A stretch of DNA of 64,000 bases from Pyrococcus yayanosii CH1 (GTDB lineage: Archaea; Methanobacteriota_B; Thermococci; Thermococcales; Thermococcaceae), in assembly GCF_000215995.1 (NCBI RefSeq), contig NC_015680.1, positions 558,001-622,000 of the forward strand, given 5' to 3'. This document shows, piece by piece, positions 1-8,763 of the stretch. The translations under genes were made by a program, and so were the position numbers. Below the pieces are notes generated by a model that worked only from the letters and a program-made list of their open reading frames with translations, ran no database searches and was not told the DNA's origin. How positions within the stretch are numbered: the first letter of the stretch is position 1; the number at the start of each line of letters is the position of its first letter.

Positions 1-335
1 CCAGGCAATGCTAAAATCCCACCTTCACTCACAAAATTTCTTCTCGAACTTCCCACCACTCGCAAAATAAAAAATAAAAAATACTATAACCCACCCCAAC
101 ACTTTGCGTAAAAAACTAACGCAAACCCAACAACCACCACCAAAACAAAAAGAAAAAATACGTAGCTACGTCAAGAACAAGTAATTTTTTGAATATGGTT
201 AACGTAACAATTTGCAGGTTATTCCATAAATTGCAATGTGATGTCTCTTTGTTCTCCCACGATATCAAAGTTGAAGACCTAGCTTGAGCTCGATATAATT
301 TAAAGGGGCTTTGCTCCAGCAAGCAAGATAATAAT
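1..335. other. AT-rich non-coding left edge
   Basis: No convincing gene is seen here. The stretch is rich in A/T runs. A 68-codon minus-strand reading frame at 116-322 lacks a ribosome binding site and ends in a low-complexity hydrophobic run, so it is not called. The first 60 bases, read on the minus strand, have possible GTG starts after GGTGGG (for example near base 33) that could begin a gene continuing left of the window, but too little is visible to call it. Confidence 0.5.
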
Positions 336-366
336 TTAAAAATTAAACCAAAAGTTGAAAAACGGA
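336..366 (-). terminator. T-rich terminator after porB
   Basis: Directly downstream of the porB stop the minus strand reads several T runs (TTTTT, TTTT, TTTTT) separated by a few bases. This is the usual intrinsic stop signal of Thermococcales transcripts. Confidence 0.55.
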
Positions 367-367
367 G

Positions 368-1363
368 TCACTCTTCAGGCTTCGGCAGGATGGCTTCCAC
401 ACCAAGGACCTTCCACATTGCCTTTATCTGCTCGCGGAGCTGGTCGATGGCTTCTGGGCTCTTGAAGAGGTGCTTGAACCTGCCCTGGAGCTTAAGGTAC
501 TCTTCTATGGGCTTCTTAAACTCTATCCTGACTACTCTGCCTCCTTCCCTGTGGACCTTGGCCCCTCCCCCTGGTGGCTGTATCTTGATGTTGTGGAAGT
601 CACCGTTCTCAATCTCGAAGAGCGGCCATATGCCTGTCTCGATTGCAAGGCGGGCTATCTCAATGCCCTTCTCCAGTGGTGTCCTCCAGCCGGTTGGGCA
701 GGTGCAGTGGACCTGGACGAATGCTGGGCCATCAACTTTGGCCGCCTTCTTCATCTTCTTGATGAAGTCGAAGGGATTAGCTATGCTTGCCGTAGCTACG
801 TAGGGTATCTGGTGGGCCGCGGCTATGAGAGCTACCCACTTCTTGGGCTTGTCCTCACCTATTGAGAGCTTGCCCGGTGGTGAGGTGGTCGTCCAGGCTC
901 CGTAGGGGGTGGAGCTTGAGCGCTGAATTCCCGTGTTCATGTAAGCTTCGTTGTCATACATGAGATAGACAACGTTGTGCCACCTTTCGAGCATACCGCT
1001 CAGGGCCTGCATACCTATGTCGGCGGTTCCACCATCACCAGCTATGGCCAATATCTTGCCCTTCCTGCCGAGCTTCTTCCAAGCCGCTTCAATTCCCGAT
1101 GCAACGGCAGCAGCGTTCTCGAAGGCCACGTGAATCCAGGGTGCCTTCCATGATGTGTACGGGAAGACGGCGCTAACAACCTCCATACATCCGGTGGCCT
1201 GGGCTATGGCGAAGGCGTTTGGATCACCATACTTCTCCTCCATGGCCTCGCTAAAAGCCTTGGTTGCAAGCCTGAGAGCGGTGGCACAGCCGCAACCGGC
1301 ACAGGCGGCGTGACCAGGTGCCCAGTACTCGCGAGTGGTAACGGGGGGCTTTCTAACTGCCAT
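368..1363 (-). CDS. porB: Pyruvate:ferredoxin oxidoreductase, beta subunit
   Basis: This is the thiamine-diphosphate-binding subunit of the cytoplasmic four-subunit POR, which oxidises pyruvate to acetyl-CoA and CO2 while reducing ferredoxin. It is 331 residues. Residues 109-112 are GDGG, the start of the TPP/Mg motif, completed by [10 protein letters not shown]. Cys21, Cys24 and Cys59, plus a later CTCP, fit the ligands of the cluster this subunit carries. The start is the third of three nearby candidates (GTG 1372, ATG 1369, ATG 1363): GAGGTGA lies at a proper distance only from 1363, and the protein then starts MAVRKPP as in known PorB. It is the last gene of porDAB. Confidence 0.96.
   Translation of the reverse strand: MAVRKPPVTTREYWAPGHAACAGCGCATALRLATKAFSEAMEEKYGDPNAFAIAQATGCMEVVSAVFPYTSWKAPWIHVAFENAAAVASGIEAAWKKLGRKGKILAIAGDGGTADIGMQALSGMLERWHNVVYLMYDNEAYMNTGIQRSSSTPYGAWTTTSPPGKLSIGEDKPKKWVALIAAAHQIPYVATASIANPFDFIKKMKKAAKVDGPAFVQVHCTCPTGWRTPLEKGIEIARLAIETGIWPLFEIENGDFHNIKIQPPGGGAKVHREGGRVVRIEFKKPIEEYLKLQGRFKHLFKSPEAIDQLREQIKAMWKVLGVEAILPKPEE
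891..961. repeat. 71-base tract in porB identical to vorB 3412-3482
   Basis: Read base by base, this stretch is identical to 3412-3482 in vorB, while the flanks differ at many synonymous sites. It encodes the [11 protein letters not shown]...PYGAWT segment of the TPP-binding site. The pattern suggests gene conversion between the paralogues. Confidence 0.85.
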
Positions 1364-1373
1364 CTCCATCACC

Positions 1374-2561
1374 TCACAGTATCTCCTTCCTAAGTCCTAT
1401 CCAGTTAATAGGCTTCTCAACCTTACCCTCCTCAAGAGCCCTCCTGGTTATGGAGAAGGCCTCGTCAAGTTGCTCGAAGGTAACATCCCTTCCACCAAGT
1501 CCCGCTATGAAGTCCAGCATCAGAGGCTTCTCCTTCTCGTTTATGAGAGTGGCAGAGGCATCCGTGAAGACCGCTCCATAGAGCCCGATTGTGATGTTCT
1601 TCTCGATGAACGCAAGCACCTTGGTCTTCTTCGCAAGGGCCTTGATCTCCTCGACTGGGAACGGCCTGTAAACGGTTATCTTTGCTGCTCCTACCTTGTA
1701 GCCCTCCTCCCTCTTCTTGTCCACCCACTCCTTTAGGGTTCCGGCGAGAGAGCCCATGGTAACGAAGATCATCTCGGCGTCATCTGTGCGGTACTCCTCA
1801 ATCTTCTGGTACTTCCTGCCAAACCTCTTCTCGAACTCGGCGAAGGCCTCGTCAATGACTTCCTTTGCCCTCTCCATAGCCTCCCAAACCTTGTACCTCG
1901 CCTCCATGTAATGGGCTGGGAAGGCAAGTGTGCCCTGGGTTATGGGCCTGGCGGGGTCGAGATAAGCGTGCTTTGGCTCGTACTCGCCTAGGAATTCGTC
2001 CACGACTTCCTGGTCAGGTATCTCAACTGGTTCGACGGTGTGCGTTAGGATGAACGCGTCGAAACCAACCATAGCCGGGAGAAGAACGCGCTCGTCTTCA
2101 GCCACCTTGTAGGCTATCAGGATGAGGTCGAGAGCTTCTTGATTATTCTCGGCATAGAACTGAATCCAGCCCGTGTCTCTCTGGCTTATCGTGTCCTGCC
2201 AGTCGTTCCAGATGTTTATTGGAGCCGATAGAGCTCTGTTGCCTATGGCCATGACTATTGGAAGCCTCATGCCTGCGGCAATGAAGAGTATCTCATGCAT
2301 CAAAGCAAGACCCTGAGAAGCTGTGGCGGTGAACGTCCTAACGCCAGCGGCAGCGGCGCCAACACAGGCCGAGATGGCGGAGTGCTCGCTCTCGACCTTT
2401 ATGAACTCAGCATCGAGCTCTCCGTTGGCCACGAACTCGCTTATCTTCTCGGGCACGAGGGTCGAGGGTGTGATGGGGAACGCGGCTATGACCTTTGGCT
2501 TGGCAAGCTTGGCCGCCCAAGCGGCCGCCTCGTTGGCCTTCATAACCTTCCTAATCGGCAT
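1374..2561 (-). CDS. porA: Pyruvate:ferredoxin oxidoreductase, alpha subunit
   Basis: This is the large subunit of POR (395 residues), which forms the TPP active site together with PorB. The N-terminal part carries the AAFPITPST motif near residue 30 and the ESEHSA segment near 58, both typical of the pyrimidine-binding domain of 2-oxoacid oxidoreductases. The C-terminal half holds the domain II fold ending in [11 protein letters not shown]. An ATG preceded by AGGTGG fixes the start. Its stop lies ten bases before porB and it follows porD by eleven bases, so the three are co-transcribed. Confidence 0.96.
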   Translation of the reverse strand: MPIRKVMKANEAAAWAAKLAKPKVIAAFPITPSTLVPEKISEFVANGELDAEFIKVESEHSAISACVGAAAAGVRTFTATASQGLALMHEILFIAAGMRLPIVMAIGNRALSAPINIWNDWQDTISQRDTGWIQFYAENNQEALDLILIAYKVAEDERVLLPAMVGFDAFILTHTVEPVEIPDQEVVDEFLGEYEPKHAYLDPARPITQGTLAFPAHYMEARYKVWEAMERAKEVIDEAFAEFEKRFGRKYQKIEEYRTDDAEMIFVTMGSLAGTLKEWVDKKREEGYKVGAAKITVYRPFPVEEIKALAKKTKVLAFIEKNITIGLYGAVFTDASATLINEKEKPLMLDFIAGLGGRDVTFEQLDEAFSITRRALEEGKVEKPINWIGLRKEIL

Positions 2562-2572
2562 CTTTCACCACC

Positions 2573-2890
2573 TCACTTAACTTCCCTAACCATTTCTATC
2601 GCCTTTGCCGGGCATTCGTTAGCGCAGATGCCACAACCCTTACAGTAGTCGTAGTCGAAGACCGGATAGCCCTCATCGTCAAGATAGATAGACGGCTCCG
2701 GACAGTAGATGTAGCAGAGGTAGCACCTGACACACTTATCCCTGTGGAACTCTGGTCTGAAGACCCTCCAGCTACCTGTCTTGTTTATGACGCTACTTCC
2801 GGGAATGTAGACTATCGCCCCGGGCGTCATCTTCTCGGTGAGTTCCCTCTGGGCCCTCTCTATATCGGCCTTAAACGGACTTTCCGCCAT
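2573..2890 (-). CDS. porD: Pyruvate:ferredoxin oxidoreductase, delta (ferredoxin) subunit
   Basis: A 105-residue ferredoxin-like subunit that passes electrons from the TPP site to external ferredoxin. Two CxxCxxCxxxCP motifs (CVRCYLCYIYCP and CKGCGICANECP) bind two [4Fe-4S] clusters. The start at 2890 is chosen because GGTGGTAGGT precedes the ATG. The longer reading frame to 2998 overlaps vorB and has no homologous N-terminus. It heads its own porDAB transcript (promoter at 2922-2935). Confidence 0.95.
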   Translation of the reverse strand: MAESPFKADIERAQRELTEKMTPGAIVYIPGSSVINKTGSWRVFRPEFHRDKCVRCYLCYIYCPEPSIYLDDEGYPVFDYDYCKGCGICANECPAKAIEMVREVK

Positions 2891-2921
2891 ACCTACCACC
2901 CCAGGCAAGTTATACACTCGG

Positions 2922-2935
2922 CACCTTAAATAGAT
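2922..2935 (-). promoter_or_regulatory. TATA box for porDAB
   Basis: The minus strand reads TCTATTTAAGGT about 38 bases upstream of the porD start, inside the gap after vorB. This suggests porDAB can be transcribed separately from porG-vorDAB. Confidence 0.55.
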
Positions 2936-2951
2936 CTCGAAAAAAGGAAAG

Positions 2952-3887
2952 TCAGCCGAACACTTCAGCAAGTTTCTTGAGCCTCTCCCACTCATCAAGC
3001 ACCCACTTCTGAAGAATTTCCACGTCTTCCTTGGTCATGTACTTGAACCTGCCCTGGAGCTTGAGGAACTCCTCGATTGGCTTGGGCTCCTTCTTGGGAT
3101 TTGGCATGTTTATTTTGTACTTCCCATTCTCGTACTCGAAGAGCGGGAAGTAAGCCGTCTGCACGGCCAAGCGGGCAAGCTCAATTGTCTTGTCGGTCGG
3201 GGCACGCCAACCAGTTGGGCATGGAGCAAAGAGCTGGATGAAACTTGGCCCCGGTATCTTTTGGGCCTTCTTGAGCTTCCTTATTAGATCCTCCGGATAG
3301 GCGATGCTCGCCGTAGCAGCGTAAGGTATGCGGTGAGCTATAACGATGTCTATGACCTTCTTCTTGTGCTTCTTCTCAAGGAAGTGCCTCTTCCCGCCCG
3401 GCGTGTTGGTTGTCCAGGCTCCGTAGGGGGTGGAGCTTGAGCGCTGAATTCCCGTGTTCATGTAAGCTTCGTTGTCATACATAATGTAGACCGCATCATG
3501 TCCCCTCTCAAGCATGCCAGAGAGAGCTTGGAGTCCTATATCAGCAGTCCCACCGTCGCCGGCCCATCCAACGACCATAATGCCATCGTCACCCTTAACC
3601 TTGTAGCCAAGAGCCTTGAGGCCGGCCTCAATGCCGCTTATCACTGCACCAGTGGTCTCGAAGGCGGTATGGAAGAGCGGGACATTGAGGGTAGAGTACG
3701 GCCAGGGGCCAGCGATTATAGTCGAACAGCAGGCGGGAATCGCAATTATCGTCTTCTTGCCGTAGGCCTTAAGCACGTAGCGGAGAGCAAGGGAGGCACC
3801 ACAACCCTGGCAAGCGGTGTGGCCGGCGAAGAAGTGCTCCTCAAAGGGTATCGTGACCTTTTTCTTAACGTTCTCGGGAACCTCCAT
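2952..3887 (-). CDS. vorB: 2-ketoisovalerate:ferredoxin oxidoreductase, beta subunit
   Basis: The TPP-binding subunit of VOR, which oxidises branched-chain 2-oxoacids to acyl-CoAs with ferredoxin as acceptor. It is 311 residues. The GHTACQGCG cysteine motif is near the N-terminus and GDGGTADIG is followed by [10 protein letters not shown]. The ATG at 3887 follows GAGGTGAGAAGG and gives the family N-terminus MEVPENV; an upstream start at 3914 would overlap vorA. It is paralogous to porB, with which it shares a 71-base identical tract. Substrate assignment rests on the known porG-vorDAB-porDAB order of Pyrococcus. Confidence 0.94.
   Translation of the reverse strand: MEVPENVKKKVTIPFEEHFFAGHTACQGCGASLALRYVLKAYGKKTIIAIPACCSTIIAGPWPYSTLNVPLFHTAFETTGAVISGIEAGLKALGYKVKGDDGIMVVGWAGDGGTADIGLQALSGMLERGHDAVYIMYDNEAYMNTGIQRSSSTPYGAWTTNTPGGKRHFLEKKHKKKVIDIVIAHRIPYAATASIAYPEDLIRKLKKAQKIPGPSFIQLFAPCPTGWRAPTDKTIELARLAVQTAYFPLFEYENGKYKINMPNPKKEPKPIEEFLKLQGRFKYMTKEDVEILQKWVLDEWERLKKLAEVFG
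3412..3482. repeat. 71-base tract in vorB identical to porB 891-961
   Basis: This is the second copy of the exact 71-base match in porB. It includes third codon positions that differ freely just outside the tract. Confidence 0.85.
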
Positions 3888-3892
3888 CCTTC

Positions 3893-5077
3893 TCACCTCT
3901 TGAGGTGATACCACTCCACTTCCTTATCCAGCTTGCCCCTCTCGATGAGCTTCCTCATATCATCAGCTATGACCTTCGCGTCCTTCACAGTAAAGTCCCT
4001 TCCTCCAAGGCCAACGATGTAATTCTTCATTATTGGCCTAAGGCCGGTGTTGTAAAGAACACCTTTGGCTTCGTTAAAGAGTATGCCCTCCTGACCGAAG
4101 GAGAAGTTCCTGTCAAGGACGGCTATTCCCTTGACTCTCTCGGCTATCTCGATAAGCTCCTCCCTCGGGAAAGGCCTGAACCAGCGAACCTTGGCGTAGC
4201 CGACCTTGTAACCCTCCCTTCTCAGGATGTCCACAGCCTCCTTAACGGTCCCCATAAGGGAACCCATTCCCATGAAGACGAAGTCCGCATCGTCTATGTA
4301 GGCGGTTTCTATCATCTGACTATAGTCCCTACCAAAGCGTTCCCCAAACTCCCTTCCAACTTCCTTAATGACCTCCTTGGCTTTCTCCATGGCCATCGCT
4401 ATTTTATACCTAAACTCGTAGTAGTCGGCAGGTGTTGCAAGGCCGCCGACGGCGATGGGGTTATCGAAGTCGGTGAGCGTGTAGAGAGGCTTCCTCGGCG
4501 GAAGGAACTCGTCAACGAGCTCCTGGGGAATCATTTCAACGATATCGTAGGTGTGGCTCAGGATGAAAGCACTCTCGATGACCATGGCAGGCAGGTTAAC
4601 GGTCTCGGCGACCCTGAATGCCATCAAAACGCCATCGTAAACCTCCTGATTGTTCTCAGCATAGAACTGCATCCAGCCAGTATCCCTCTGCGACAAGCTA
4701 TCGGTCTGATCATCCCAAACGCTCCAAGGCGGAGCCATAGCCCTGTTAACGTCCACCATGACTATCGGTAGCCTGGCATTGCTAGCCCAGTGAAGCATCT
4801 CGTGCATCAAAGCTAAACCTTGAGCGGACGTGGCCGTGAAAACCCTAGCCCCCGTAGCGGAGGCACCTATACAAGCAGCCATCGCCGAGTGCTCGCTCTC
4901 AACGGGGATATACTGAATATCAGCCTCACCGTTAGCTATAAACTCGGCTATCTTCTCGATAATGCTTGTTTGCGGTGTGATTGGATAGGCGGCGACAACC
5001 TGAACACGAGCGTGGAGAGCCGCATAAGCGGCCGCATAGTTACCACTTATGACCTTCTTAATTGGCTTGTACTCCAT
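3893..5077 (-). CDS. vorA: 2-ketoisovalerate:ferredoxin oxidoreductase, alpha subunit
   Basis: The large subunit of VOR, 394 residues and parallel to PorA in layout. AAYPITPQTS is near residue 30, ESEHSAMAA near 57, and the C-terminal domain ends in VGLGGRDFTVKDA. The ATG at 5077 is preceded by GAGGTGGGTCGT, whereas the alternative at 5086 falls inside that ribosome binding site. The gene sits five bases before vorB and ten after vorD. Confidence 0.94.
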   Translation of the reverse strand: MEYKPIKKVISGNYAAAYAALHARVQVVAAYPITPQTSIIEKIAEFIANGEADIQYIPVESEHSAMAACIGASATGARVFTATSAQGLALMHEMLHWASNARLPIVMVDVNRAMAPPWSVWDDQTDSLSQRDTGWMQFYAENNQEVYDGVLMAFRVAETVNLPAMVIESAFILSHTYDIVEMIPQELVDEFLPPRKPLYTLTDFDNPIAVGGLATPADYYEFRYKIAMAMEKAKEVIKEVGREFGERFGRDYSQMIETAYIDDADFVFMGMGSLMGTVKEAVDILRREGYKVGYAKVRWFRPFPREELIEIAERVKGIAVLDRNFSFGQEGILFNEAKGVLYNTGLRPIMKNYIVGLGGRDFTVKDAKVIADDMRKLIERGKLDKEVEWYHLKR

Positions 5078-5087
5078 ACGACCCACC

Positions 5088-5405
5088 TCACTTCTCCTCT
5101 CTAACCATGGTTATAGCCTTCGTTGGGCACTCGTTCGCACAGATGCCACAACCCTTACAGTAATCGTAGTCCACCTCGACGTAACCATCGGGCTTAATGT
5201 ATATGGCCGGCTCTGGGCAGAACTTCCAGCAGATGTAGCACTTGACACACTTGCTCTTGTCTATGATAGGCATGAAGGTTCTCCAGTCGCCGGTGAAGTT
5301 TATGAGCGTCGTTCCGAGGCTTATTGGGGCCTCGGGATACTCGTCCACAGATTTGAGTGATATCCTCCTAACTTCCTCCTTCGCCCTGCCGAACAGGGTG
5401 TTCAC
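5088..5405 (-). CDS. vorD: 2-ketoisovalerate:ferredoxin oxidoreductase, delta (ferredoxin) subunit
   Basis: A 105-residue two-cluster ferredoxin subunit of VOR. Cysteine motifs are CVKCYICWKFCP and CKGCGICANECP. A GTG start at 5405 is preferred because GGGGTGATAAAC precedes it and the resulting MNTLFGRAK start matches the family; the ATG at 5414 lies within the binding site. Together with vorA and vorB it uses the shared gamma subunit encoded just upstream. Confidence 0.93.
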   Translation of the reverse strand: MNTLFGRAKEEVRRISLKSVDEYPEAPISLGTTLINFTGDWRTFMPIIDKSKCVKCYICWKFCPEPAIYIKPDGYVEVDYDYCKGCGICANECPTKAITMVREEK

Positions 5406-5434
5406 GTTTATCACCCCAAAGTTAAGAAGGAGAC

Positions 5435-5992
5435 TCAGAGCTCAAAGACCTGCGTCTTCTCATAAGCTTCCCTAGCCGCCCTTGCGTTCTTCTCACCGAG
5501 TTCGCCAGAGAAAGTGTCCTTTATGGCTTCCTCAATGCTCTCTATCTTCACAAGACCGGTCGCCTTTGCAACGGCACCGAGGATTGCGGTGTTGGTTATC
5601 GGAAGGCCAAGTATCTCCAGGGCTATTGTCGTGGCATCCACGAGGGCAAGCTTGGCGGGCTTCTTCTTGAGCTTCTCCAGAACCTCATCCTTGCTCTTCT
5701 CTGTGTTAACTATGACTATCCCGCCCTCCCTAAGGCCTGCAGTAACGTCAACGGTATCAAGGAGAGACGGATCAAGAACGACGACAACATCAGGCTCATA
5801 TATCTGAGTCTTTATGCGGATTGGCTTCTCGTCTATCCTCGTGAAGGCCGTAACTGGAGCACCCCTGCGCTCGACACCGAAGAAGGGGAAGGCCTGCACA
5901 TATTTGCCCTCCAAGAACGCTGCTTCGGCAAGAATGTTCGCGGCCGTAACTGCACCTTGTCCACCCCTACCGTGAAAACGAATCTCTATCAT
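5435..5992 (-). CDS. porG: Shared POR/VOR gamma subunit
   Basis: A 185-residue gamma subunit that in Pyrococcus is shared by POR and VOR. It begins [13 protein letters not shown], the hallmark of the family, with the glycine-rich loop at residues 8-12. The reading frame extends upstream to 6076 but the extra residues have no family match, and the TATA box at 6040-6055 lies inside that extension. It is the first gene of the porG-vorDAB transcript. Confidence 0.94.
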
Positions 5993-6039
5993 CCTTTTTG
6001 CCCCCTGAAAGTTTTTTCGGTTTGAATTAAAGGAACCGC

Positions 6040-6055
6040 ATTTATTTAGTTTTCG
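6040..6055 (-). promoter_or_regulatory. BRE/TATA box for porG-vorDAB
   Basis: The minus strand reads CGAAAACTAAATAAAT about 50 bases before the porG start, a purine-rich BRE followed by a TATA-like core. Confidence 0.6.
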
Positions 6056-6069
6056 GTGCAGGAAGAAAG

Positions 6070-6132
6070 CCCTCACGACGATTGCAGATGTGTATAGCTG
6101 AACATCTTATGATAGCGATGAACACGTGAGGG
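6070..6132. repeat. Inverted repeat in the porG/phosphate permease gap
   Basis: CCCTCACG at 6070-6077 is exactly complementary to CGTGAGGG at 6125-6132, with 47 bases between. It lies in the divergent gap between porG and the phosphate permease. It could be an operator pair or the foot of a small structured RNA; nothing else identifies it. Confidence 0.4.
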
Positions 6133-6168
6133 AATAACGTTATTAATGGACCGGGCGGAACTTATAAC

Positions 6169-7125
6169 ATGGACACCGCCCTCGTGGCCGCCCTCGCCGT
6201 TGGCTTTTACATAGCCTGGAACATAGGCGCCAACGATTCAGCCAACGCCATGGGGACAGCAGTCGGTGCAGGAATACTAAACTTCCGACAGGCCACCTTA
6301 ACCATCGGCATCTTCGTTATCCTCGGCGCCTACCTTAGAGGCTACAAGGTCATGAAGACCGTTGGAGAAGGAATAATCAGCTCGATGAGCATGGAATTAG
6401 CGATCCTCATTCTATTCTCAGCAGGCATATGGGTGACCATTGCAACTATAAAAGGACTCCCCGTCTCAACAACGCAGGCGATAGTGGGAGGTGTAATAGG
6501 GGCAGGACTCGCCACGGGCGCGACAATAAACTGGTCCGTAATGGAAAAGGTCGTAGGAGCCTGGGTACTTTCCCCTGTGATAGCAGGGATTTTTGCTGCC
6601 CTCCTATACAAGTTTTACTCACGGATTATTGCATCTATAAAGAGCCTCAGAAGGCTTGAGCTCCTTTATAAGTGGATGGCGATCCTTGGAGGCTCTTATA
6701 TGGCCTTCAACTTCGGGGCTAACGAAGTCGCCAACGCCACGGGACCACTCGTCGGAGCAGACCTCCTCACGCCAAGGTGGGCCGGTCTCTTTGGAGCCAT
6801 CAGCCTAACCTTGGGAAGCCTCACCTTCAGCTACGCCGTTATGCACACAGTTGGAAAAAAGATAACATCCCTCGGCCCAGTATCAGCCTTCTCAGCCCAG
6901 TTCTCCTCGGCAATCGCCGTCAGCCTAGCGAACTACTTCGGCCTCCCTGTGAGCTCGAGTCAGGCAATAGTAGGAGGTGTTGTGGGAGTTGGACTCGCGG
7001 CGGGGGAGAGAGTTGATAAGAGAATCGTGGCTGACGTGCTCTTTGGATGGGTAGCAACACCCACGACGGGCATGGTGATAGCCTTCACCCTATCGAAGCT
7101 CTTCATGGCGGTTGGGCTGCTCTGA
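6169..7125 (+). CDS. Inorganic phosphate transporter, PiT family
   Basis: An integral membrane phosphate permease of 318 residues, the short archaeal form of the PiT family. Each half has the family signature: GANDSANAMG near residue 21 and GANEVANATG near residue 184. Each half also repeats the PVSTTQAIVGG / PVSSSQAIVGG segment, reflecting internal duplication. The rest is mostly hydrophobic helices. It is alone on the plus strand, and its last 23 bases overlap the convergent hflX gene. No PhoU-like partner is adjacent. Confidence 0.93.
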   Translation: MDTALVAALAVGFYIAWNIGANDSANAMGTAVGAGILNFRQATLTIGIFVILGAYLRGYKVMKTVGEGIISSMSMELAILILFSAGIWVTIATIKGLPVSTTQAIVGGVIGAGLATGATINWSVMEKVVGAWVLSPVIAGIFAALLYKFYSRIIASIKSLRRLELLYKWMAILGGSYMAFNFGANEVANATGPLVGADLLTPRWAGLFGAISLTLGSLTFSYAVMHTVGKKITSLGPVSAFSAQFSSAIAVSLANYFGLPVSSSQAIVGGVVGVGLAAGERVDKRIVADVLFGWVATPTTGMVIAFTLSKLFMAVGLL

Positions 7126-8383
7126 GCTCGACACCCAGCTTCGTAAGCTCTCTTATCATTCCCGCCTGGATGTAGGCTCGAATGGTTGTTTCGGGACCGT
7201 ATTCAACGGCAACGAGCTCACCGATTGATCTGACGATTGAAAGGACTTTACCCACCTTCTCAGGTTCCCTTATCTTAATCTCGAAGAGCCTGAACTTCGG
7301 AAGGCTCAATATCGTCCTCTCGAGAACCTCCAACAACTCCTCAACCCTTCCAAGCCTCGCGGATATCTTGGCAGTACCAGATAGCGTCACGCTCCTCCTC
7401 TCAGCAAGCTCCAAGATAAGAGCCTCCTTCTCTCCCGCATCCTCCTCTCCAACCAGATCAACCTTGTTGAGGGCCACGATTATTGGCCTATCAAGAGCCT
7501 TCAGCTCCCTGAGGACATCCAAAGAGGCTAAGAACTTCCTGCGGACCTCGGGCCAGGGTTCGCTGGCATCCACAACCAGAACAACAACATCCGCCTTGAC
7601 AATCTCCTCGAGTGTCGAATGGAAGGCCTCGACTATAAAGGGCGGGAGGTCATCTATGAACCCAACCGTATCGGTGATAAGAACCTTCTTGCCCCTCAGC
7701 CTAAAGCGCCTCGTGGTCGTGTCAAGAGTCGTGAACATCTGATTCTTGGCATCCACATCCTCGTTGGTCAGAATATTGAGAAGAGTTGACTTGCCAGCGT
7801 TCGTGTATCCGGCCAGTGCTATCAGAACGAATCCCTCTTCTTCCCTCTTCTTCCTCCTCACAGCCCTTTCAGCCCTTATCTTCTCCAGCTCCTCCCTAAT
7901 CTTGCCCATCCTGTAGCGGATGTGCTTGAGGTACTGCTGCGTCTGGTATTCACCCATACCCTTGAAACCCGCCCTGTCGCCAAGCCTTATCCTCCTTATC
8001 GCCTCCTTAACGAGCGGCAACTCATACTGAAGATTTGCCAGCTCCACCTGAAGCTTAGCCTCTTTCGAATGGGCCCTCTTCTCGAATATCTCAAGAACGA
8101 GCTGCCACTTATCCATTATCTCAACCCTAAGCTCCCTCCAGAGATTATAAGCTTGGCTTGGAGTAAGGCGGTTAGCAAAGACAACCCTATCAGGCCTAAG
8201 AGCTTTTACGAGCTTCTTCACTTCCTCCAGCTTGCCGGGTCCTATGTTATACCGGGGATGCTCCTCCCTGACCTGCTCGACTATGGCAAGAACCTCGTAG
8301 CCCGCACTCCTCAGGAGCTCCTCGAACTCCTCCCTACTGGCCCTTCTTCTCGGCTCGTGCCTTATCACCCCAACGACCTTCAT
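7103..8383 (-). CDS. hflX: Ribosome-associated GTPase HflX
   Basis: A 426-residue HflX-family GTPase that binds the large ribosomal subunit. The N-terminal HflX domain has the GPGKLEEVK segment near residue 52, followed by a charged coiled linker. The G domain has P-loop GYTNAGKST near residue 196, G3 DTVGF and G4 NKVDL. A C-terminal extension of about 60 residues follows. It ends inside the 3' end of the convergent phosphate permease gene. The ATG sits close to a GA-rich stretch. Confidence 0.93.
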   Translation of the reverse strand: MKVVGVIRHEPRRRASREEFEELLRSAGYEVLAIVEQVREEHPRYNIGPGKLEEVKKLVKALRPDRVVFANRLTPSQAYNLWRELRVEIMDKWQLVLEIFEKRAHSKEAKLQVELANLQYELPLVKEAIRRIRLGDRAGFKGMGEYQTQQYLKHIRYRMGKIREELEKIRAERAVRRKKREEEGFVLIALAGYTNAGKSTLLNILTNEDVDAKNQMFTTLDTTTRRFRLRGKKVLITDTVGFIDDLPPFIVEAFHSTLEEIVKADVVVLVVDASEPWPEVRRKFLASLDVLRELKALDRPIIVALNKVDLVGEEDAGEKEALILELAERRSVTLSGTAKISARLGRVEELLEVLERTILSLPKFRLFEIKIREPEKVGKVLSIVRSIGELVAVEYGPETTIRAYIQAGMIRELTKLGVELRAAQPP

Positions 8384-8421
8384 CGTTCAAAGATCCTCCC
8401 GGAACCTTAATACCTTTCGGC

Positions 8422-8703
8422 TCAAACCTCAGTAAGCGGAGACCTTGACCTCCTGAAGAGAGCCTCGAGTTCCTCTCTCCTCGCCCTAACCTTACCGAGG
8501 AGGGCATCTATTCTCCCATCCTCGTGCCGGATCTTAAGGGTCGTCAAGATACCCTCAAGAAACCCGAGCACAGCGATTTCCACAAACTCATTCCCCCTCT
8601 TCCCTTCCAGCTCCCTGTTAAGGCTAACGAAGGAATCTATGGTGGTTATCAACCCCTCTTCACCCAGCTCCCTACAAAGCTCCTTAACCTCCTCAATGAG
8701 CAT
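8422..8703 (-). CDS. Conserved hypothetical protein, 93 residues
   Basis: A small, charged, probably all-helical protein beginning MLIEEVKELC. I do not recognise a characterised family. The start at 8703 is supported by GGTGGGTAGA directly upstream; an ATG three codons earlier lacks such a site. It lies upstream of hflX on the same strand with a 38-base gap, so it may be co-transcribed with it. It is divergent from the fumarase genes. Confidence 0.7.
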   Translation of the reverse strand: MLIEEVKELCRELGEEGLITTIDSFVSLNRELEGKRGNEFVEIAVLGFLEGILTTLKIRHEDGRIDALLGKVRARREELEALFRRSRSPLTEV

Positions 8704-8731
8704 TCTACCCACCGGACAATCTTAAGCACCA

Positions 8732-8742
8732 AGGTTATAAAG
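8732..8742 (+). promoter_or_regulatory. TATA box for fumarase operon, possibly leaderless
   Basis: AGGTTATAAAG is centred about 26 bases before the ATG at 8764. This would place transcription initiation at or next to the start codon. No Shine-Dalgarno sequence precedes that ATG, so a leaderless message is likely. Confidence 0.5.
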
Positions 8743-8763
8743 GGCTTGCCTCAACCAAATCTC

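Noticed and set aside
116-322. 68-codon minus-strand frame near the left edge
   Set aside because: No ribosome binding site, atypical composition, low-complexity Phe/Trp end, lies in AT-rich sequence downstream of the porB terminator.
470-865. Long plus-strand frames opposite porB, and similar ones opposite other GC-rich genes such as 3905-4771 and 41260-42342
   Set aside because: They are mirror frames of strongly supported genes, without binding sites or family features.
6070-6132. C/D box guide RNA in the inverted-repeat region
   Set aside because: CTGA and GATGA-like pieces occur, but they are not in the C, D', C', D order on either strand.
8524-8763. Longer N-terminus for the fumarase alpha gene
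   Set aside because: The extra codons overlap the divergent small gene and do not resemble fumarase; the TATA box at 8732 lies inside them.
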